Positions 38,189 through 50,139 are shown, counted from the stretch's first letter. The stretch is DNA of 64,000 bases from Azoarcus sp. CIB (GCF_001190925.1 NZ_CP011072.1:4278001-4342000); one strand, 5' to 3'. The notes: generated by a model from the letters alone, not told the origin. Numbers and translations: made by a program.

Positions 38189-38289
38189 GTAGGGCGGAAA
38201 AGCGAAAGCGCCTTCCGCCGCATGGAGAAGTCACCGATGGACATGCGGCGGCGCTTTTGCAAACCCGGCCTACGGCTTATCCGACCTAC
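38189..38289. repeat. Dispersed GC-rich inverted-repeat element, copy E (full)
   Basis: A 101-bp element starting GTAGGGCGGAAAAGCGAAAG and ending CCGACCTAC, with two hairpin halves like copies C and F. It fills most of the remaining gap before thiD. Confidence 0.78.
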
Positions 38290-38376
38290 GGAAAATCGCG
38301 ATTACCCTGACGGCTTGCCAGCACGGAAACGTTTCGGTAGCGTCGCCCGCCTGCTCTCCTGTTTCGAGGTAAGACC

Positions 38377-39216
38377 GTGCAGCGCCAGATTCCCAACGTC
38401 GTCAGCATCGCCGGCGTCGACCCCAGCGGCGGGGCCGGCGTGTTCGCCGACATCAAGACCTTTTCCGCGCTCGGCGCTTATGGCTGCGGCGTCGTCGCCG
38501 CGCTCACCGCACAGAACACGCAGGCCGTGACCGGCGTGCATACGCCGCCGACCGACTTCCTGCGCCTGCAGATCGACACGCTGTTCGCGGACGTGAAGAT
38601 CCACGCGGTGAAGCTGGGCATGCTGGGCAGCGCCGAGATCGTCGCGACGGTCGCGGACCGGCTCGCGCACTTCGACGCGCCCTTCGTCGTTTGCGATCCG
38701 GTCATGGTCGCGAAGAGCGGCGACCACCTGCTCGCGCGCAATGCGGTCGCGATGCTGATCGAGGCGCTGCTCCCACGCAGCTTCATGATCACGCCCAACC
38801 TCCCGGAAGCCGGCGTACTGCTCGAGCAGCGCCCGCCGGAAACGGTGAAGGAGATGTACCGCGCCGCCGAACGCCTGCGCGAGATGCTGCCGCTGTCGTC
38901 CGAGCGCTGGGTGCTGCTCAAGGGCGGTCACCTGCCGGGCAGCGAGGTCGTGGACCTGCTCTTCGACGGCGACCGCATGATCGAGCTGCCATCGCCGCGC
39001 ATCGAGACGAAGAACACCCACGGCACCGGCTGCACGCTGTCGTCAGCGATCGCGGCCCTGCTGCCGCAGCACGCGGGCGGCTTCCGACCGGTCGAGGCGG
39101 CAGTACGCAATGCACGCGACTACCTGCTGCGAGCGATTGCGGCATCCGGCGCCCTCGCCGTCGGAAGCGGACATGGTCCCGTGCATCACTTCCACCGCTG
39201 GTGGCCGACGACCTGA
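38377..39216 (+). CDS. thiD: Hydroxymethylpyrimidine/phosphomethylpyrimidine kinase
   Basis: The 279-residue ribokinase-fold enzyme phosphorylates HMP and HMP-P for thiamine synthesis. Motifs are SIAGVDPSGGAGVFADIKTFSALG at the N-terminus, CDPVMVAKSGDHLL and the anion-hole/catalytic NTHGTGCTLSSAIAA. It starts with GTG at 38377 behind GAGG. It lies just before the thiC riboswitch region in the same direction but is probably transcribed separately from thiC. Confidence 0.95.
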   Translation: MQRQIPNVVSIAGVDPSGGAGVFADIKTFSALGAYGCGVVAALTAQNTQAVTGVHTPPTDFLRLQIDTLFADVKIHAVKLGMLGSAEIVATVADRLAHFDAPFVVCDPVMVAKSGDHLLARNAVAMLIEALLPRSFMITPNLPEAGVLLEQRPPETVKEMYRAAERLREMLPLSSERWVLLKGGHLPGSEVVDLLFDGDRMIELPSPRIETKNTHGTGCTLSSAIAALLPQHAGGFRPVEAAVRNARDYLLRAIAASGALAVGSGHGPVHHFHRWWPTT

Positions 39217-39328
39217 CGCGCCGCTGCGCGCGACGGGAAACGGCGGCCCGGTAGGCCCGTAATCACGTCCGGACGCCGCCTTCCTCTAAAATCCGATTTA
39301 TCGAACCATTTGTTCCGATTTTTACTTA

Positions 39329-39357
39329 TTTACACGCACCAAGCTTTGGCGTAACGT
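39329..39357 (+). promoter_or_regulatory. Possible sigma-70 promoter of thiC
   Basis: TTTACA and TAACGT with a 17-bp spacer end about 10 bases before the TPP riboswitch, placing the start site at its 5' edge. The -10 is a weak match. Confidence 0.45.
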
Positions 39358-39367
39358 GTCGCAACTT

Positions 39368-41438
<2,071 letters not shown>

Positions 41439-41468
41439 CGCTATCGCGCGACGCAGCAGGCAACGAAG

Positions 41469-41499
41469 ACGGGCCGCCCAGTGCGGCCCGTATTTTTTT
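41469..41499 (+). terminator. Rho-independent terminator after thiC
   Basis: A perfect 9-bp stem ACGGGCCGC/GCGGCCCGT with loop CCAGT is followed by ATTTTTTT, 30 bases after the thiC stop. Confidence 0.93.
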
Positions 41500-41693
41500 G
41501 TGCGGGGCAGCGTGGTCGCCGGCCGCGATCGGCGACGACACCGCCATCGCGCAATCTCTTGATCCATCAAGGTAAACCCCGAGCCCAAAGCGGGCAGTCT
41601 TAAGGCTCGAACCGTTGCACGCCTGAAACGGAATCTATAGAGTCTATATATAAGAATTTGATAATTTATTGACACTTAACGAGAGAGAATTTC

Positions 41694-42695
41694 ATGCATG
41701 CACGTTTCGCGGCGGCCAGCCTCGGACTCCTGCTGGTGGCGACACCCGCGCTCGCCCAGCAAACTCCCACGCTCAGCCTGATCGACCGTCCCGCCCCCAC
41801 CCTCGACACCCTGCCGAAGGACGCCTACGGGGAACTCGTGCGCTACGGCCACGAACTCACGACCCGCACATTCGCCGTCATCGGACCGGAAGTGCAGGAG
41901 CGCAGCATGCGCTTCGCCGGCAACAACCTCGCCTGCACGTCCTGCCACCAGAACGACGCCACCAAGCCCTACGCGATGCCCTGGGTCGGCGTCGCCGCGA
42001 CTTTCCCCCAATACCGCGCGCGCGAGGACGCGATCAGCTCGGTCGAGGAACGCGTGAACGGGTGCATGGAGCGCAGCATGAACGGCCAGGCGCTGCCGCT
42101 CGATTCGCGCGAGATGAAGGCTTTCGCGGCCTACATCCATTACATGTCCCGCGGCGTGCCGGTTGGCGCGAAGGTCGAGGGCGCCGGAGCGAAGCAGATC
42201 AAGGTGCCCAACCGTCGCGCCGACCTCGCCGCCGGCGAGGCCGTGTATGCCAGGAACTGCGCCGCCTGCCACGGCGTGGACGGCCAAGGCCAGCGCCGCG
42301 GCAAGCCCGGCGACGCCGAGGGCTATGTATTCCCGCCGCTGTGGGGCAAGGACACCTTCAACAACGGCGCCGGCATGAACCGCATGCTGACCGCGGCGGC
42401 CTTCATCAAGCACAACATGCCGCAGGGCACCACCCACGCGGCGCCGGTCCTGAGCGACGACGAAGCCTTCGACGTTGCCGGCTACGTGCTGTCGAAGCCG
42501 CGTCCGATCAAGGCCGGCCTCGACAAGGACTTCCCTGCGCGCTGGAACAAGCCGGTGGATGCCGCCTTCCCGCCCTACGTCGATGGCGCCTCGGCCGAGC
42601 AGCACCGCTACGGTCCCTATCCGCCGCTGATGGACATGGCGAAGCAGCGTGCCGAGGCAATGAGGGCGGCCCGCGACGCCGCCGCGGCGCGCTGA
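41694..42695 (+). CDS. tsdA: Dihaem cytochrome c, thiosulfate dehydrogenase-like
   Basis: The 333-residue exported protein has a signal peptide (ends ATPALAQ) and two haem motifs, CTSCH (81-85) and CAACH (189-193). The segments RFAGNNLACTSCHQND, FPQYRAREDAISSVEERVNGCMERSMNG and PLWGKDTFNNGAGMNR are those of TsdA, which joins two thiosulfates into tetrathionate. Cys124 in VNGCMERS is in the position expected for the unusual Cys haem ligand of TsdA. No TsdB partner is adjacent. The AT-rich 41640-41690 stretch may hold its promoter. Confidence 0.85.
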   Translation: MHARFAAASLGLLLVATPALAQQTPTLSLIDRPAPTLDTLPKDAYGELVRYGHELTTRTFAVIGPEVQERSMRFAGNNLACTSCHQNDATKPYAMPWVGVAATFPQYRAREDAISSVEERVNGCMERSMNGQALPLDSREMKAFAAYIHYMSRGVPVGAKVEGAGAKQIKVPNRRADLAAGEAVYARNCAACHGVDGQGQRRGKPGDAEGYVFPPLWGKDTFNNGAGMNRMLTAAAFIKHNMPQGTTHAAPVLSDDEAFDVAGYVLSKPRPIKAGLDKDFPARWNKPVDAAFPPYVDGASAEQHRYGPYPPLMDMAKQRAEAMRAARDAAAAR

Positions 42696-42820
42696 GAAGC
42701 GCCCGACAAAGCCCGCGACGGCACGAACTTCGCCCCTGTCGCCCCCTCCAACATCTACGTTTCGCCGGCACCATCCGCACCAGCGGCTGGCCGGAGGAAC
42801 GGTCGATGGAGGATCCCGCG

Positions 42821-42967
42821 ATGGGCAGATTGCTGACAGCCCTATTCACGGCGCTCGTCACGAGCCTTCTCGCAGCCGGCACAGGGTGTGCGACGACCGC
42901 GACGGACGGCACGCAGTCATCGGCCCCGTCCCGCGACAGCATGCGAGGCGGCGGAGGCGGCTACTGA
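42821..42967 (+). CDS. Small predicted lipoprotein or exported peptide
   Basis: A 48-residue product MGRLLTALFTALVTSLLAAG followed by TGCATTATDG and a Gly-rich tail. The first ~20 residues are a signal-type hydrophobic helix and Cys23 could be a lipid site, though the -3 position (Gly) is a poor lipobox. GGAGG lies eight bases before the ATG, supporting real translation. No family recognised. Confidence 0.45.
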   Translation: MGRLLTALFTALVTSLLAAGTGCATTATDGTQSSAPSRDSMRGGGGGY

Positions 42968-43056
42968 CGAAGGCCCCGCAAGGGGCCGCGCGCCCCCTGT
43001 TTCGTCCGGGCGCCGCGGGGTGAGACAATGGCGGATCACCCACGCGCGCCACCACC

Positions 43057-43584
43057 ATGACCACCGACCAATCCCTGCCGATCGCCGCCATCGTCTATCG
43101 CCCCACCGACCACATCGAGCCGGTGCTCCTGGAGGCCGCACGCACACTCGCCGGCGCAGGGGTGCGGCTGGGTGGCATCCTGCAACACGACATCCCGACG
43201 ACGATCAATGACCCCTGCGGCATGGAACTGGAGGATCTCGCATCGGGCGAGCGCTTCGCCCTGTCGCAGGATCTGGGCAGCGGGTCGGAGGCCTGCCGGC
43301 TCGATCCGGACGCGCTCGCGCATGCCGCGGTCGCGGTCCGCGGTGCGCTCGAACGCGGCGCGGAACTCGTCTTCATCAACAAGTTCGGCGCGCAGGAAGT
43401 GAGCGGAGCGGGACTGCGGACCGAGATGGCGATGGCGGTGACGAGCGGCGTGCCGGTCATCACGGCGGTGGGGGAGCGCTTCCTCGCCGAATGGCAGCAC
43501 TTCACCGGTGGCCAGTCGACGCTCCTCGAACCGAAGGTCGCCGACATCCTTGCGTGGTGGCGCGCGCTGCCCGCGCGCGCCTGA
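43057..43584 (+). CDS. DUF2478 family protein
   Basis: The 175-residue protein starts with an nucleotide-type beta strand and loop (IAAIVYRPTDHIEPVLLEAARTL) and carries DLGSGSEACRLDPDALA and FINKFGAQE, features of the DUF2478 family, related to NTPases and often found near molybdenum or nitrogenase genes. No such gene is in the window. It ends three bases before the cysteine-cluster gene, so the two are cotranscribed. Function unknown. Confidence 0.78.
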   Translation: MTTDQSLPIAAIVYRPTDHIEPVLLEAARTLAGAGVRLGGILQHDIPTTINDPCGMELEDLASGERFALSQDLGSGSEACRLDPDALAHAAVAVRGALERGAELVFINKFGAQEVSGAGLRTEMAMAVTSGVPVITAVGERFLAEWQHFTGGQSTLLEPKVADILAWWRALPARA

Positions 43585-43587
43585 ACG

Positions 43588-43845
43588 ATGGAATGCCGCG
43601 CGGCCTGCGCCGCCTGCTGCATCGCTCCGTCCATCTCCAGCCCCATTCCCGGCATGGAGGGCGGCAAGCCCGCCGGCGTGCGCTGCGTCCAGCTCGACGA
43701 GGCCGACCGCTGCCGTCTCTTCGGCGACCCGCGTCGCCCCACAGTATGCGGCAGCCTCGCCCCCAGCCCGCAGATGTGCGGCACGCATCGCGAGTCCGCG
43801 ATGCGGTGGCTGACCGATCTGGAAACGCTCACCGCTCCGGCCTGA
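43588..43845 (+). CDS. YkgJ family cysteine-cluster protein
   Basis: The 85-residue protein has the metal-binding cysteine pattern of YkgJ-like proteins: [11 protein letters not shown] at the start, [16 protein letters not shown] and [15 protein letters not shown] further on. It probably binds zinc or an iron-sulfur cluster. It follows the DUF2478 gene closely. Confidence 0.85.
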   Translation: MECRAACAACCIAPSISSPIPGMEGGKPAGVRCVQLDEADRCRLFGDPRRPTVCGSLAPSPQMCGTHRESAMRWLTDLETLTAPA

Positions 43846-43955
43846 CGCTTACGTTCCGTTGCGACTGAGGGACGATTTGTGCCGTACTGCAACATGACGA
43901 GGGGTATCATCGCGCCTTTCGTTCATCATCGCCCCGGCGCAAGCCGCCACGCCTC

Positions 43956-44780
43956 ATGGATCTCGCCCAGCTGTTCGTCGCCCTGCTTCTCGGCATCATC
44001 GAAGGCCTCACCGAATTCCTGCCGGTTTCCTCGACCGGCCACCTGATCATCTTCGGCGATCTGCTCGGCTACAACGACGAGGCCAGCAAGGTGTTCAAGA
44101 TCGTGATCCAGCTCGCGGCGATCCTCGCGGTGTGCTGGGATTACCGCGAGCGCCTCGTGCACGTCGCGACCGGCGTCGTCAGCGATCCCGCCGCGCAGCG
44201 CTTCGTCGGCCTGCTGATCGTCGGCTTTCTGCCCGCAGCCGTGCTGGGCGTGATGTTCCACTCGAAGATCAAGGCGCTGCTCTTCAACCCGCTCACCGTC
44301 GCGACCGCGCTGATCGTCGGCGGCTTCGTGATCCTGTGGCTGGAAAAGCGCAGCTACCATCCGCGCATCAATGCCGTCGACGAGATGCGCTGGCCGGACG
44401 CGCTCAAGGTCGGCTTCGCGCAGGCGCTGGCGATGATTCCCGGCACCTCGCGCTCGGGCGCGACCATCATGGGCGGGCTGGTGTTCGGCCTGTCGCGCAA
44501 GACGGCGGCAGAGTTCTCCTTCTTCCTCGCGATCCCGACGATGTTTGCGGCGACGGCGTACGACCTCTACAAGGCGCGCGACATGCTCCACGCCGGCGAC
44601 CTGCCGGTGTTCGCGGTCGGCTTCGTCGCGTCCTTCGTCGCCGCGATGTGGGCGGTGAAGACCTTCATCCGCTTCGTCTCCAATCACACCTTCATCGTCT
44701 TCGCGTGGTACCGCATCATCTTCGGCCTCATCGTGCTGGCGACGTGGAAGTTCGGTCTCGTCGCGTGGAGCGAGGTCTGA
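43956..44780 (+). CDS. uppP: Undecaprenyl-diphosphatase
   Basis: The 274-residue inner-membrane enzyme recycles the lipid carrier for peptidoglycan and O-antigen and gives bacitracin resistance. Both catalytic motifs are intact: [14 protein letters not shown] (16-29) and [10 protein letters not shown] (~162-171), among eight predicted helices. Confidence 0.96.
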   Translation: MDLAQLFVALLLGIIEGLTEFLPVSSTGHLIIFGDLLGYNDEASKVFKIVIQLAAILAVCWDYRERLVHVATGVVSDPAAQRFVGLLIVGFLPAAVLGVMFHSKIKALLFNPLTVATALIVGGFVILWLEKRSYHPRINAVDEMRWPDALKVGFAQALAMIPGTSRSGATIMGGLVFGLSRKTAAEFSFFLAIPTMFAATAYDLYKARDMLHAGDLPVFAVGFVASFVAAMWAVKTFIRFVSNHTFIVFAWYRIIFGLIVLATWKFGLVAWSEV

Positions 44781-44842
44781 GCGACCGGGAATCCGCCGTC
44801 CGTGGTTAAACTAGGGGCTCCGTCACAGCTCCTGCATACGCG

Positions 44843-45430
44843 ATGATCATCTACCTGCACGGTTTCCGCTCGGCTCCCGCGTCGATCAAGGCGCAGGCGC
44901 TGCAGCGCCACATGCTTGCGAAGGGGCTGGGCGAGGAATTCTGGTGCGAGCTGCTGCCGCCCGAACCGGACGCCGCGATCGCGCTCGTCGAACGCCGGAT
45001 CGCGCGCTGCCGCACGGAACGTCCCGCCCTCGCGCCGACGCTGGTCGGCAGCTCGCTGGGCGGCTACTACGCGACGCACCTCGCCGAGAAGCACGACCTC
45101 AGGGCCGTGCTCGTGAATCCGGCCGTCGTCGCGCCGCTGTCGCTGGAAGCCTACGTCGGCGAGCAGACCAACCTCTACACGGGTGAAACCTTCGACTTCA
45201 AGGACGCCTACATCGCCCAGCTGCGCGCGATGGACGTCGCGACGATCGCGCGCCCGCAGAACTTCTGGCTGATGGTCGAGACCGGCGACGAGGTGCTGGA
45301 CTACCGCGACGCGGTCGCGAAGTACGCCGGCGCGCGCCAGACCGTGCTCGAAGGCGGCGACCACGGCTTCTCGCGCTGGACCGACTACCTCGACGACGTG
45401 ATCGCCTTCGCCGGGCTCGCCGCACGATGA
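44843..45430 (+). CDS. YqiA/YcfP-type alpha/beta-hydrolase esterase
   Basis: The 195-residue protein has IIYLHGFRSAP at the N-terminus, the nucleophile elbow GSSLGGYYATHLAE, and a late GGDHGFSRW with the catalytic His. These are the features of small UPF0227/YqiA esterases. Substrate unknown. Its stop overlaps the next start by ATGA. Confidence 0.87.
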   Translation: MIIYLHGFRSAPASIKAQALQRHMLAKGLGEEFWCELLPPEPDAAIALVERRIARCRTERPALAPTLVGSSLGGYYATHLAEKHDLRAVLVNPAVVAPLSLEAYVGEQTNLYTGETFDFKDAYIAQLRAMDVATIARPQNFWLMVETGDEVLDYRDAVAKYAGARQTVLEGGDHGFSRWTDYLDDVIAFAGLAAR

Positions 45431-46275
45431 GCGCGCCCGCAGACTTCGACGCGCGCCGCTTCAAGGCGCAGGAGCGCGCCGGCTTCAACCGCATCGCCGC
45501 GCGCTACGCCGACGGCGCCCATCTGCGCGCCGACCTCGCGCAGGCCTTGCTCGATGCGGCGGATCTAGCGCCCGGCCAGCGGGTGCTCGATCTCGCGAGC
45601 GGACCGGGATTGCTCGCCCGCGACGCCGCCGCCCGCATCGCGCCGGGCGGCTGGGTGCTCGCGAGCGACATCGCCGACGGCATGCTCGCCGAGGGCGCCC
45701 GCCGCACGGCCACCGAGGGCAAGGCCGACGCGCTCGGCTTCGCCGCGGCCGACGCCGAACGCCTGTGCCTGCCCGACGCGAGCTTCGACCGCGTGCTCGC
45801 CGGCCTCGCGCTCTTCATGTTCCCGCACCCGCAGCAGGCGCTCGCCGAGATGCGCCGCGTGCTGCGCCCCGGCGGACGCGTCGCACTCTCGGTGTGGGGC
45901 CCGCGCGAGTCCGTGCCGCTGATCGCGCGCGCACAGGACTGCATCGCCCGGCAGCTCCCGCCCCCCAAGGTCGCCCGTCCCTCGGTGTTCCGCTTCGGCG
46001 ACGACGCCGCACTGACGACCGCTCTGACCGAAGCCGGCTTCGCGGACGTACGCATCGCGCCCTGCCCCTTCCGCTGCCACTTTCCCGACGCGGAAAGCTA
46101 CTGGCAGGCCTTCCTCGATCTCGCCGGCGGCGCGGCCGAAGCCCTCTCGCGCCTGCCCGAAGCCACTCAAGCTGCCCTGCGCGCCGCAGTCGAAGCCGAC
46201 CTCGAAAGCCATCGCAGCAAGGACGGCGACTACACCGTCGAAGCCCTCGCGCTGGTCGCGACCGCGCGTTCATGA
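45427..46275 (+). CDS. Class I SAM-dependent methyltransferase
   Basis: The 282-residue protein has the SAM-binding motif VLDLASGPGLLARDAAARIAPGGWVLASDIADGMLA and the FDRVLAGLALFMFPHPQQALAEMRRVLRPGGR segment of UbiE-like methyltransferases. The methyl acceptor is unknown. It overlaps both neighbours by four bases, so esterase, methyltransferase and rarD are one operon. Confidence 0.88.
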   Translation: MSAPADFDARRFKAQERAGFNRIAARYADGAHLRADLAQALLDAADLAPGQRVLDLASGPGLLARDAAARIAPGGWVLASDIADGMLAEGARRTATEGKADALGFAAADAERLCLPDASFDRVLAGLALFMFPHPQQALAEMRRVLRPGGRVALSVWGPRESVPLIARAQDCIARQLPPPKVARPSVFRFGDDAALTTALTEAGFADVRIAPCPFRCHFPDAESYWQAFLDLAGGAAEALSRLPEATQAALRAAVEADLESHRSKDGDYTVEALALVATARS

Positions 46276-47171
46276 CCGCGGCCGCAATCGATTCGCAACG
46301 GCGCCGCCAGGGCGTCGTCGCGACGCTGATCGCATTCACGATCTGGGGGCTGATGCCGCTCTACTTCAAGGCGGTCGGCAGCGTGTCGCCGGGCGAGATC
46401 GTCGCGCACCGCGTGCTGTGGTCGGTCGTCTTCCTCCTCGCGCTGCTCGCGCTGTGGCGCGGCTTCGACGGCCTGCGCCGCCTTATGGCCCAGCCGCGCC
46501 TGATCGGACTGCTCGCGCTGTCGGCCTCGCTCACCGGCAGCAACTGGCTGGTCTTCGTGTGGGCAATCTCGGAAAACCGTCTCATCGAGGCGAGCTTGGG
46601 CTACTTCATCAATCCGCTGGTGAGCATCCTGCTCGGCCGCCTCGTACTCGGAGAGCGCATGCGTCCGCTGCAGCAGGCGGCGGTCGCGCTCGCCTGCGCC
46701 GGCGTGGCGTGGCGCGTGTGGCAGGTCGGCGCGCTGCCGTGGATCGCACTCTTCCTCGCGATCACCTTCGGCCTGTATGGCCTGCTCAGGAAGCGCGCGC
46801 CGGTCGACGCGATCAACGGTCTGTTCGTCGAAACCCTGGTCACCGCGCCGCTCGCGATCGGCTGGCTGATCTGGCTCGCCAGCCGCGGCAGCCTGCAATT
46901 CGGCCAGGACCTCGCCACCGACGCGCTGCTGCCGCTCGCCGGCGTGCTCACCGCCGTGCCGCTGATGCTGTTCGCGATCGGCGCCCAGCGCCTGCCGCTA
47001 TCCACGATCGGCTTCCTGCAGTACCTCGCACCCAGCATCAACTTCGTGCTCGCGGTGTTCGTCTTCCGCGAACCCTTCGACGCCGGCCAGCTCGCCGGCT
47101 TCGCGCTGATCTGGGCGGCGCTCGCCGTCTATTCGGTCGACATGCTGCGGGCGAGCCGCGCGACACGATAG
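46272..47171 (+). CDS. rarD: RarD/EamA family transporter
   Basis: The 299-residue protein has about ten membrane helices in two EamA repeats and the RarD start GVVATLIAFTIWGLMPLYFKAV, followed by EIVAHRVLWSVVF and SASLTGSNWLVFVWAI. RarD proteins are predicted permeases; the substrate is not established. Confidence 0.9.
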   Translation: MTAAAIDSQRRRQGVVATLIAFTIWGLMPLYFKAVGSVSPGEIVAHRVLWSVVFLLALLALWRGFDGLRRLMAQPRLIGLLALSASLTGSNWLVFVWAISENRLIEASLGYFINPLVSILLGRLVLGERMRPLQQAAVALACAGVAWRVWQVGALPWIALFLAITFGLYGLLRKRAPVDAINGLFVETLVTAPLAIGWLIWLASRGSLQFGQDLATDALLPLAGVLTAVPLMLFAIGAQRLPLSTIGFLQYLAPSINFVLAVFVFREPFDAGQLAGFALIWAALAVYSVDMLRASRATR

Positions 47172-47231
47172 TCCGCGGCAGCCCTCTGCGCCCGGCGGTC
47201 GAATCCTTTAAACTGTCGGGCTTGCTCAAGT

Positions 47232-49157
47232 ATGGCGGTTCCGATGTTCGTGCTGTTCGAAGAGGATGGGGCCTTCAAGGCCGGGACCATCCTCGCTGAT
47301 AACGATTCCTCGCTGCAGGTCGAGACGTCCCACGGCAAGCGCGTGAAGCTGAAAAGCAACCACGTGCTGATGCGCTTCCGCGAGCCGTCGCCGGGCGACC
47401 TGCTCAACCGCGCCGAAGCCGGCGCCGAGGAACTGGACACCGCCTTCCTGTGGGAAGTGTGCGGCGACGACGAGTTCGCCTTCGACGCGTTTGCCGCCGA
47501 ATACCACGGCCACGCACCGAATGCCGTCGAATCCGCGAGCATCCTGCTGCGCCTGCACTCGGCGCCGATGTACTTCCATCGCAAGGGCCGCGGCCGCTTC
47601 CGCAAGGCGCCCACCGACATCCTGCAGGCCGCGCTCGCCGGCCAGGAGAAGAAGCGCCAGCAGGCCGAAGCGATCGAGCGCATGCGCGCCGAGCTGGTCG
47701 CGGGCCGGATGCCGGCCGAGATCGCCGGCATGCTGCCGCAACTCCTCTACCGCCCCGACCGCAACCGCGTCGAGACCAAGGCCTTCGAGGCCGCCTGCGT
47801 AGACGCCGGGCTATCGGCCCCGCGCCTGCTGCTGCAATGCGGCGCGCTGGAGTCGAGCTACGACTTCCACTACAACCGCTTTCTGTTCGAATACTTCGAG
47901 GAAGGCACCGCCTTCCCGAGGTTCGAAGCCCCGACCGATCCGGCGGATCTGCCGCTCGCGCAGGTCGCCGCGTTCTCGATCGACGACGCCACCACCACCG
48001 AAATCGACGACGCCTTCTCGGTGACGCCGCGCGAAGGCGGCGGCTGGCGCATCGGCATCCACATCGCCGCACCCGCGCTCGGCTTCGCACGCGGCTCCTC
48101 GCTCGACGCGATCGCGCGCCGACGCCTGTCCACCGTGTATATGCCGGGCAACAAGATCACGATGCTGCCCGATGCGATCGTCGAGACCTTCACGCTCGCC
48201 GCCGGCCGCGAATGCCCCGCCGTATCGCTGTATCTCGACGTCACCGCGGCACTCGCCGTCCAGCGCCACGAGACCGTCGTCGAGCGCGTGCCCATCGTCG
48301 CGAACCTGCGCCACCACGATATCGAGCCGCTCTTCAACGAGCAGGTGCTGCACGACCACTCCGGTGGCCCCGACTTCAAGTGGAAGCGCGAACTCACGCT
48401 GCTGTGGGATCTCGCCAACGTGCTCGAGGCCGGCCGCGGCAAGGCCGAGGACAACCGCAACCAGGTCGACTTCAACTTCTATGTCGACTGGCAGACGCAC
48501 ACCGCGGACGGCCCTGGCTACGTCACGATCACCCAGCGCAAGCGCGGGTCGCCACTCGACAAGCTGGTCGCCGAGATGATGATTCTCGCCAACTCCACCT
48601 GGGGCAAGCTCCTCGACGAAGCCGGCATTCCCGGCCTGTACCGCGTGCAGAGCGGCGGCAAGGTGCGCATGTCCACCGCCGCCGGCCCGCACGACGGCCT
48701 CGGCGTGGACTGTTACGCATGGTCGAGCTCGCCGCTGCGCCGCTATGTCGACATGGTCAACCAGTGGCAGATCGTCTCGGTACTGCGCGACGAAGCGCCC
48801 GCGTTCGCACCGAAGTCCGCCGACCTGATGGCCGCGATGCGCGACTTCGACGTCACCTACGCCGCCTACGCCGACTTCCAGCGCCAGATGGAACGCTACT
48901 GGTGCCTGCGCTGGCTACGCCAGCAGCCGGGCATCACCGTCGATGGCAAGGTGCTGCGCGACAACCTCGTGCGCCTCGACGCGATCCCGCTGATGGTCAA
49001 GGTGCCCTCGCTGCCGGTGATGCTGCCGGGCACGCGCGTGCGCCTGACGGTCGAACACAGCGACCTGCTCGACGTCGACATCAGCGCACGCTTCGTCGAG
49101 ATGCTCGCCGAGCCCGATCCCGCGGAAGCGGCCGACGCAGCACTCGAAGGCAACTGA
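47232..49157 (+). CDS. RNase II/RNB-domain ribonuclease
   Basis: The 641-residue protein has a small N-terminal beta domain (~1-70), a central part, and an RNB exonuclease domain with the metal-binding SIDDATTTEIDDAFSV motif (~250-265). Later segments GSPLDKLVAEMMILANSTWGKLL and YAWSSSPLRRYVDMVNQWQ match RNase II/R enzymes that degrade RNA 3' to 5'. It lacks a clear C-terminal basic tail, so it is closer to the short RNB proteins of proteobacteria than to full RNase R. Confidence 0.9.
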   Translation: MAVPMFVLFEEDGAFKAGTILADNDSSLQVETSHGKRVKLKSNHVLMRFREPSPGDLLNRAEAGAEELDTAFLWEVCGDDEFAFDAFAAEYHGHAPNAVESASILLRLHSAPMYFHRKGRGRFRKAPTDILQAALAGQEKKRQQAEAIERMRAELVAGRMPAEIAGMLPQLLYRPDRNRVETKAFEAACVDAGLSAPRLLLQCGALESSYDFHYNRFLFEYFEEGTAFPRFEAPTDPADLPLAQVAAFSIDDATTTEIDDAFSVTPREGGGWRIGIHIAAPALGFARGSSLDAIARRRLSTVYMPGNKITMLPDAIVETFTLAAGRECPAVSLYLDVTAALAVQRHETVVERVPIVANLRHHDIEPLFNEQVLHDHSGGPDFKWKRELTLLWDLANVLEAGRGKAEDNRNQVDFNFYVDWQTHTADGPGYVTITQRKRGSPLDKLVAEMMILANSTWGKLLDEAGIPGLYRVQSGGKVRMSTAAGPHDGLGVDCYAWSSSPLRRYVDMVNQWQIVSVLRDEAPAFAPKSADLMAAMRDFDVTYAAYADFQRQMERYWCLRWLRQQPGITVDGKVLRDNLVRLDAIPLMVKVPSLPVMLPGTRVRLTVEHSDLLDVDISARFVEMLAEPDPAEAADAALEGN

Positions 49158-49169
49158 ACGCCGGACGGC

Positions 49170-50126
49170 ATGGATCGCATCATCGCCCCTCGCACACCGC
49201 ACACGACCAGCGGGCCGGCACGCCCCGCCGCCGTGGTCGCCACGCCACTCACGACCCGACGCGGAACGGGAATCCTGCAAGGCGACCCGCTGCTCGCGAT
49301 CGCCTTCCTGCTGTCGCTCGCGATCCATGCGCTGGCGCTGTCGATCGGCTTCACGATGGACGTCGGACCGCGACCACGGGAACCCGACCGCGGCCTGGAA
49401 GTGGTGCTCGTCAACGCACGCCACGCACGCGCCCCGGAAAAGGCCGACGTGCTCGCGCAGGCCAACCTCGACGGCGGCGGCACCAGCGAACAGAACGTGC
49501 GCCCGAAGTCGCCGCTGCCGCCCCAGCCCACGCAGCGCGACGGCGACACCCTCACCGAGTCGCGCAAGCGTACCTCGGATCGCAGCGCCGCCCGCCCCGA
49601 GGTCATGACGGCACCAAAATCGGCCGCGCAGACCCAGGCCGCCGTGCAGCAGCCCGATCCTGCGGCCATCGAGCCGAAACCGTCGGGCCTCGACCTGCTC
49701 GACAGCGTGGCGGCCGCCGCGCGCCTCGAGGCCGAGATCGAACGCAAACTTGAGGAATACGCGAAGCGTCCGCGCAAGACGCCGCTCACCGCGGCGCGCG
49801 CGAAGGAATATCGTTTTGCGCAGTACGTCGAGGACTGGCGGCAGAAGATAGAACGCGTCGGCACCCTCAACTACCCTGACGCTGCGCGCGGCCGACTGTA
49901 TGGCAGTTTATTGCTGTACGTTGCGATCAAGGCCGACGGTTCGGTCGAACGAGCCGAAATCATGCGTTCCTCGGGAGAGAAAGTGCTCGACGAAGCCGCG
50001 CTGCGCATCGTCAAGCAAGCCGGCCCGTTTGCCCCCTTTCCCGACAACATCCGCGCGGACACCGACATCCTCGAGATCGTGAGGACCTGGACCTTCACCA
50101 ACGCCGACCGGCTCACCGCCCACTAG
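49170..50126 (+). CDS. TonB-like energy transducer
   Basis: The 318-residue protein has one membrane helix (~residues 38-58, [21 protein letters not shown]), a Pro/Ala/charged periplasmic linker and a TonB C-terminal domain ([57 protein letters not shown], with breaks). No ExbB/ExbD genes adjoin. It lies 12 bases after the RNB gene and 13 before aroE. Confidence 0.88.
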   Translation: MDRIIAPRTPHTTSGPARPAAVVATPLTTRRGTGILQGDPLLAIAFLLSLAIHALALSIGFTMDVGPRPREPDRGLEVVLVNARHARAPEKADVLAQANLDGGGTSEQNVRPKSPLPPQPTQRDGDTLTESRKRTSDRSAARPEVMTAPKSAAQTQAAVQQPDPAAIEPKPSGLDLLDSVAAAARLEAEIERKLEEYAKRPRKTPLTAARAKEYRFAQYVEDWRQKIERVGTLNYPDAARGRLYGSLLLYVAIKADGSVERAEIMRSSGEKVLDEAALRIVKQAGPFAPFPDNIRADTDILEIVRTWTFTNADRLTAH

Positions 50127-50139
50127 ACACGCCACGCTC

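Noticed and set aside
47450-49753. 767-codon plus-strand frame over the RNB gene and tonB-like gene
   Set aside because: Second-frame shadow, extremely Arg-rich; the RNB and TonB readings carry the family motifs.
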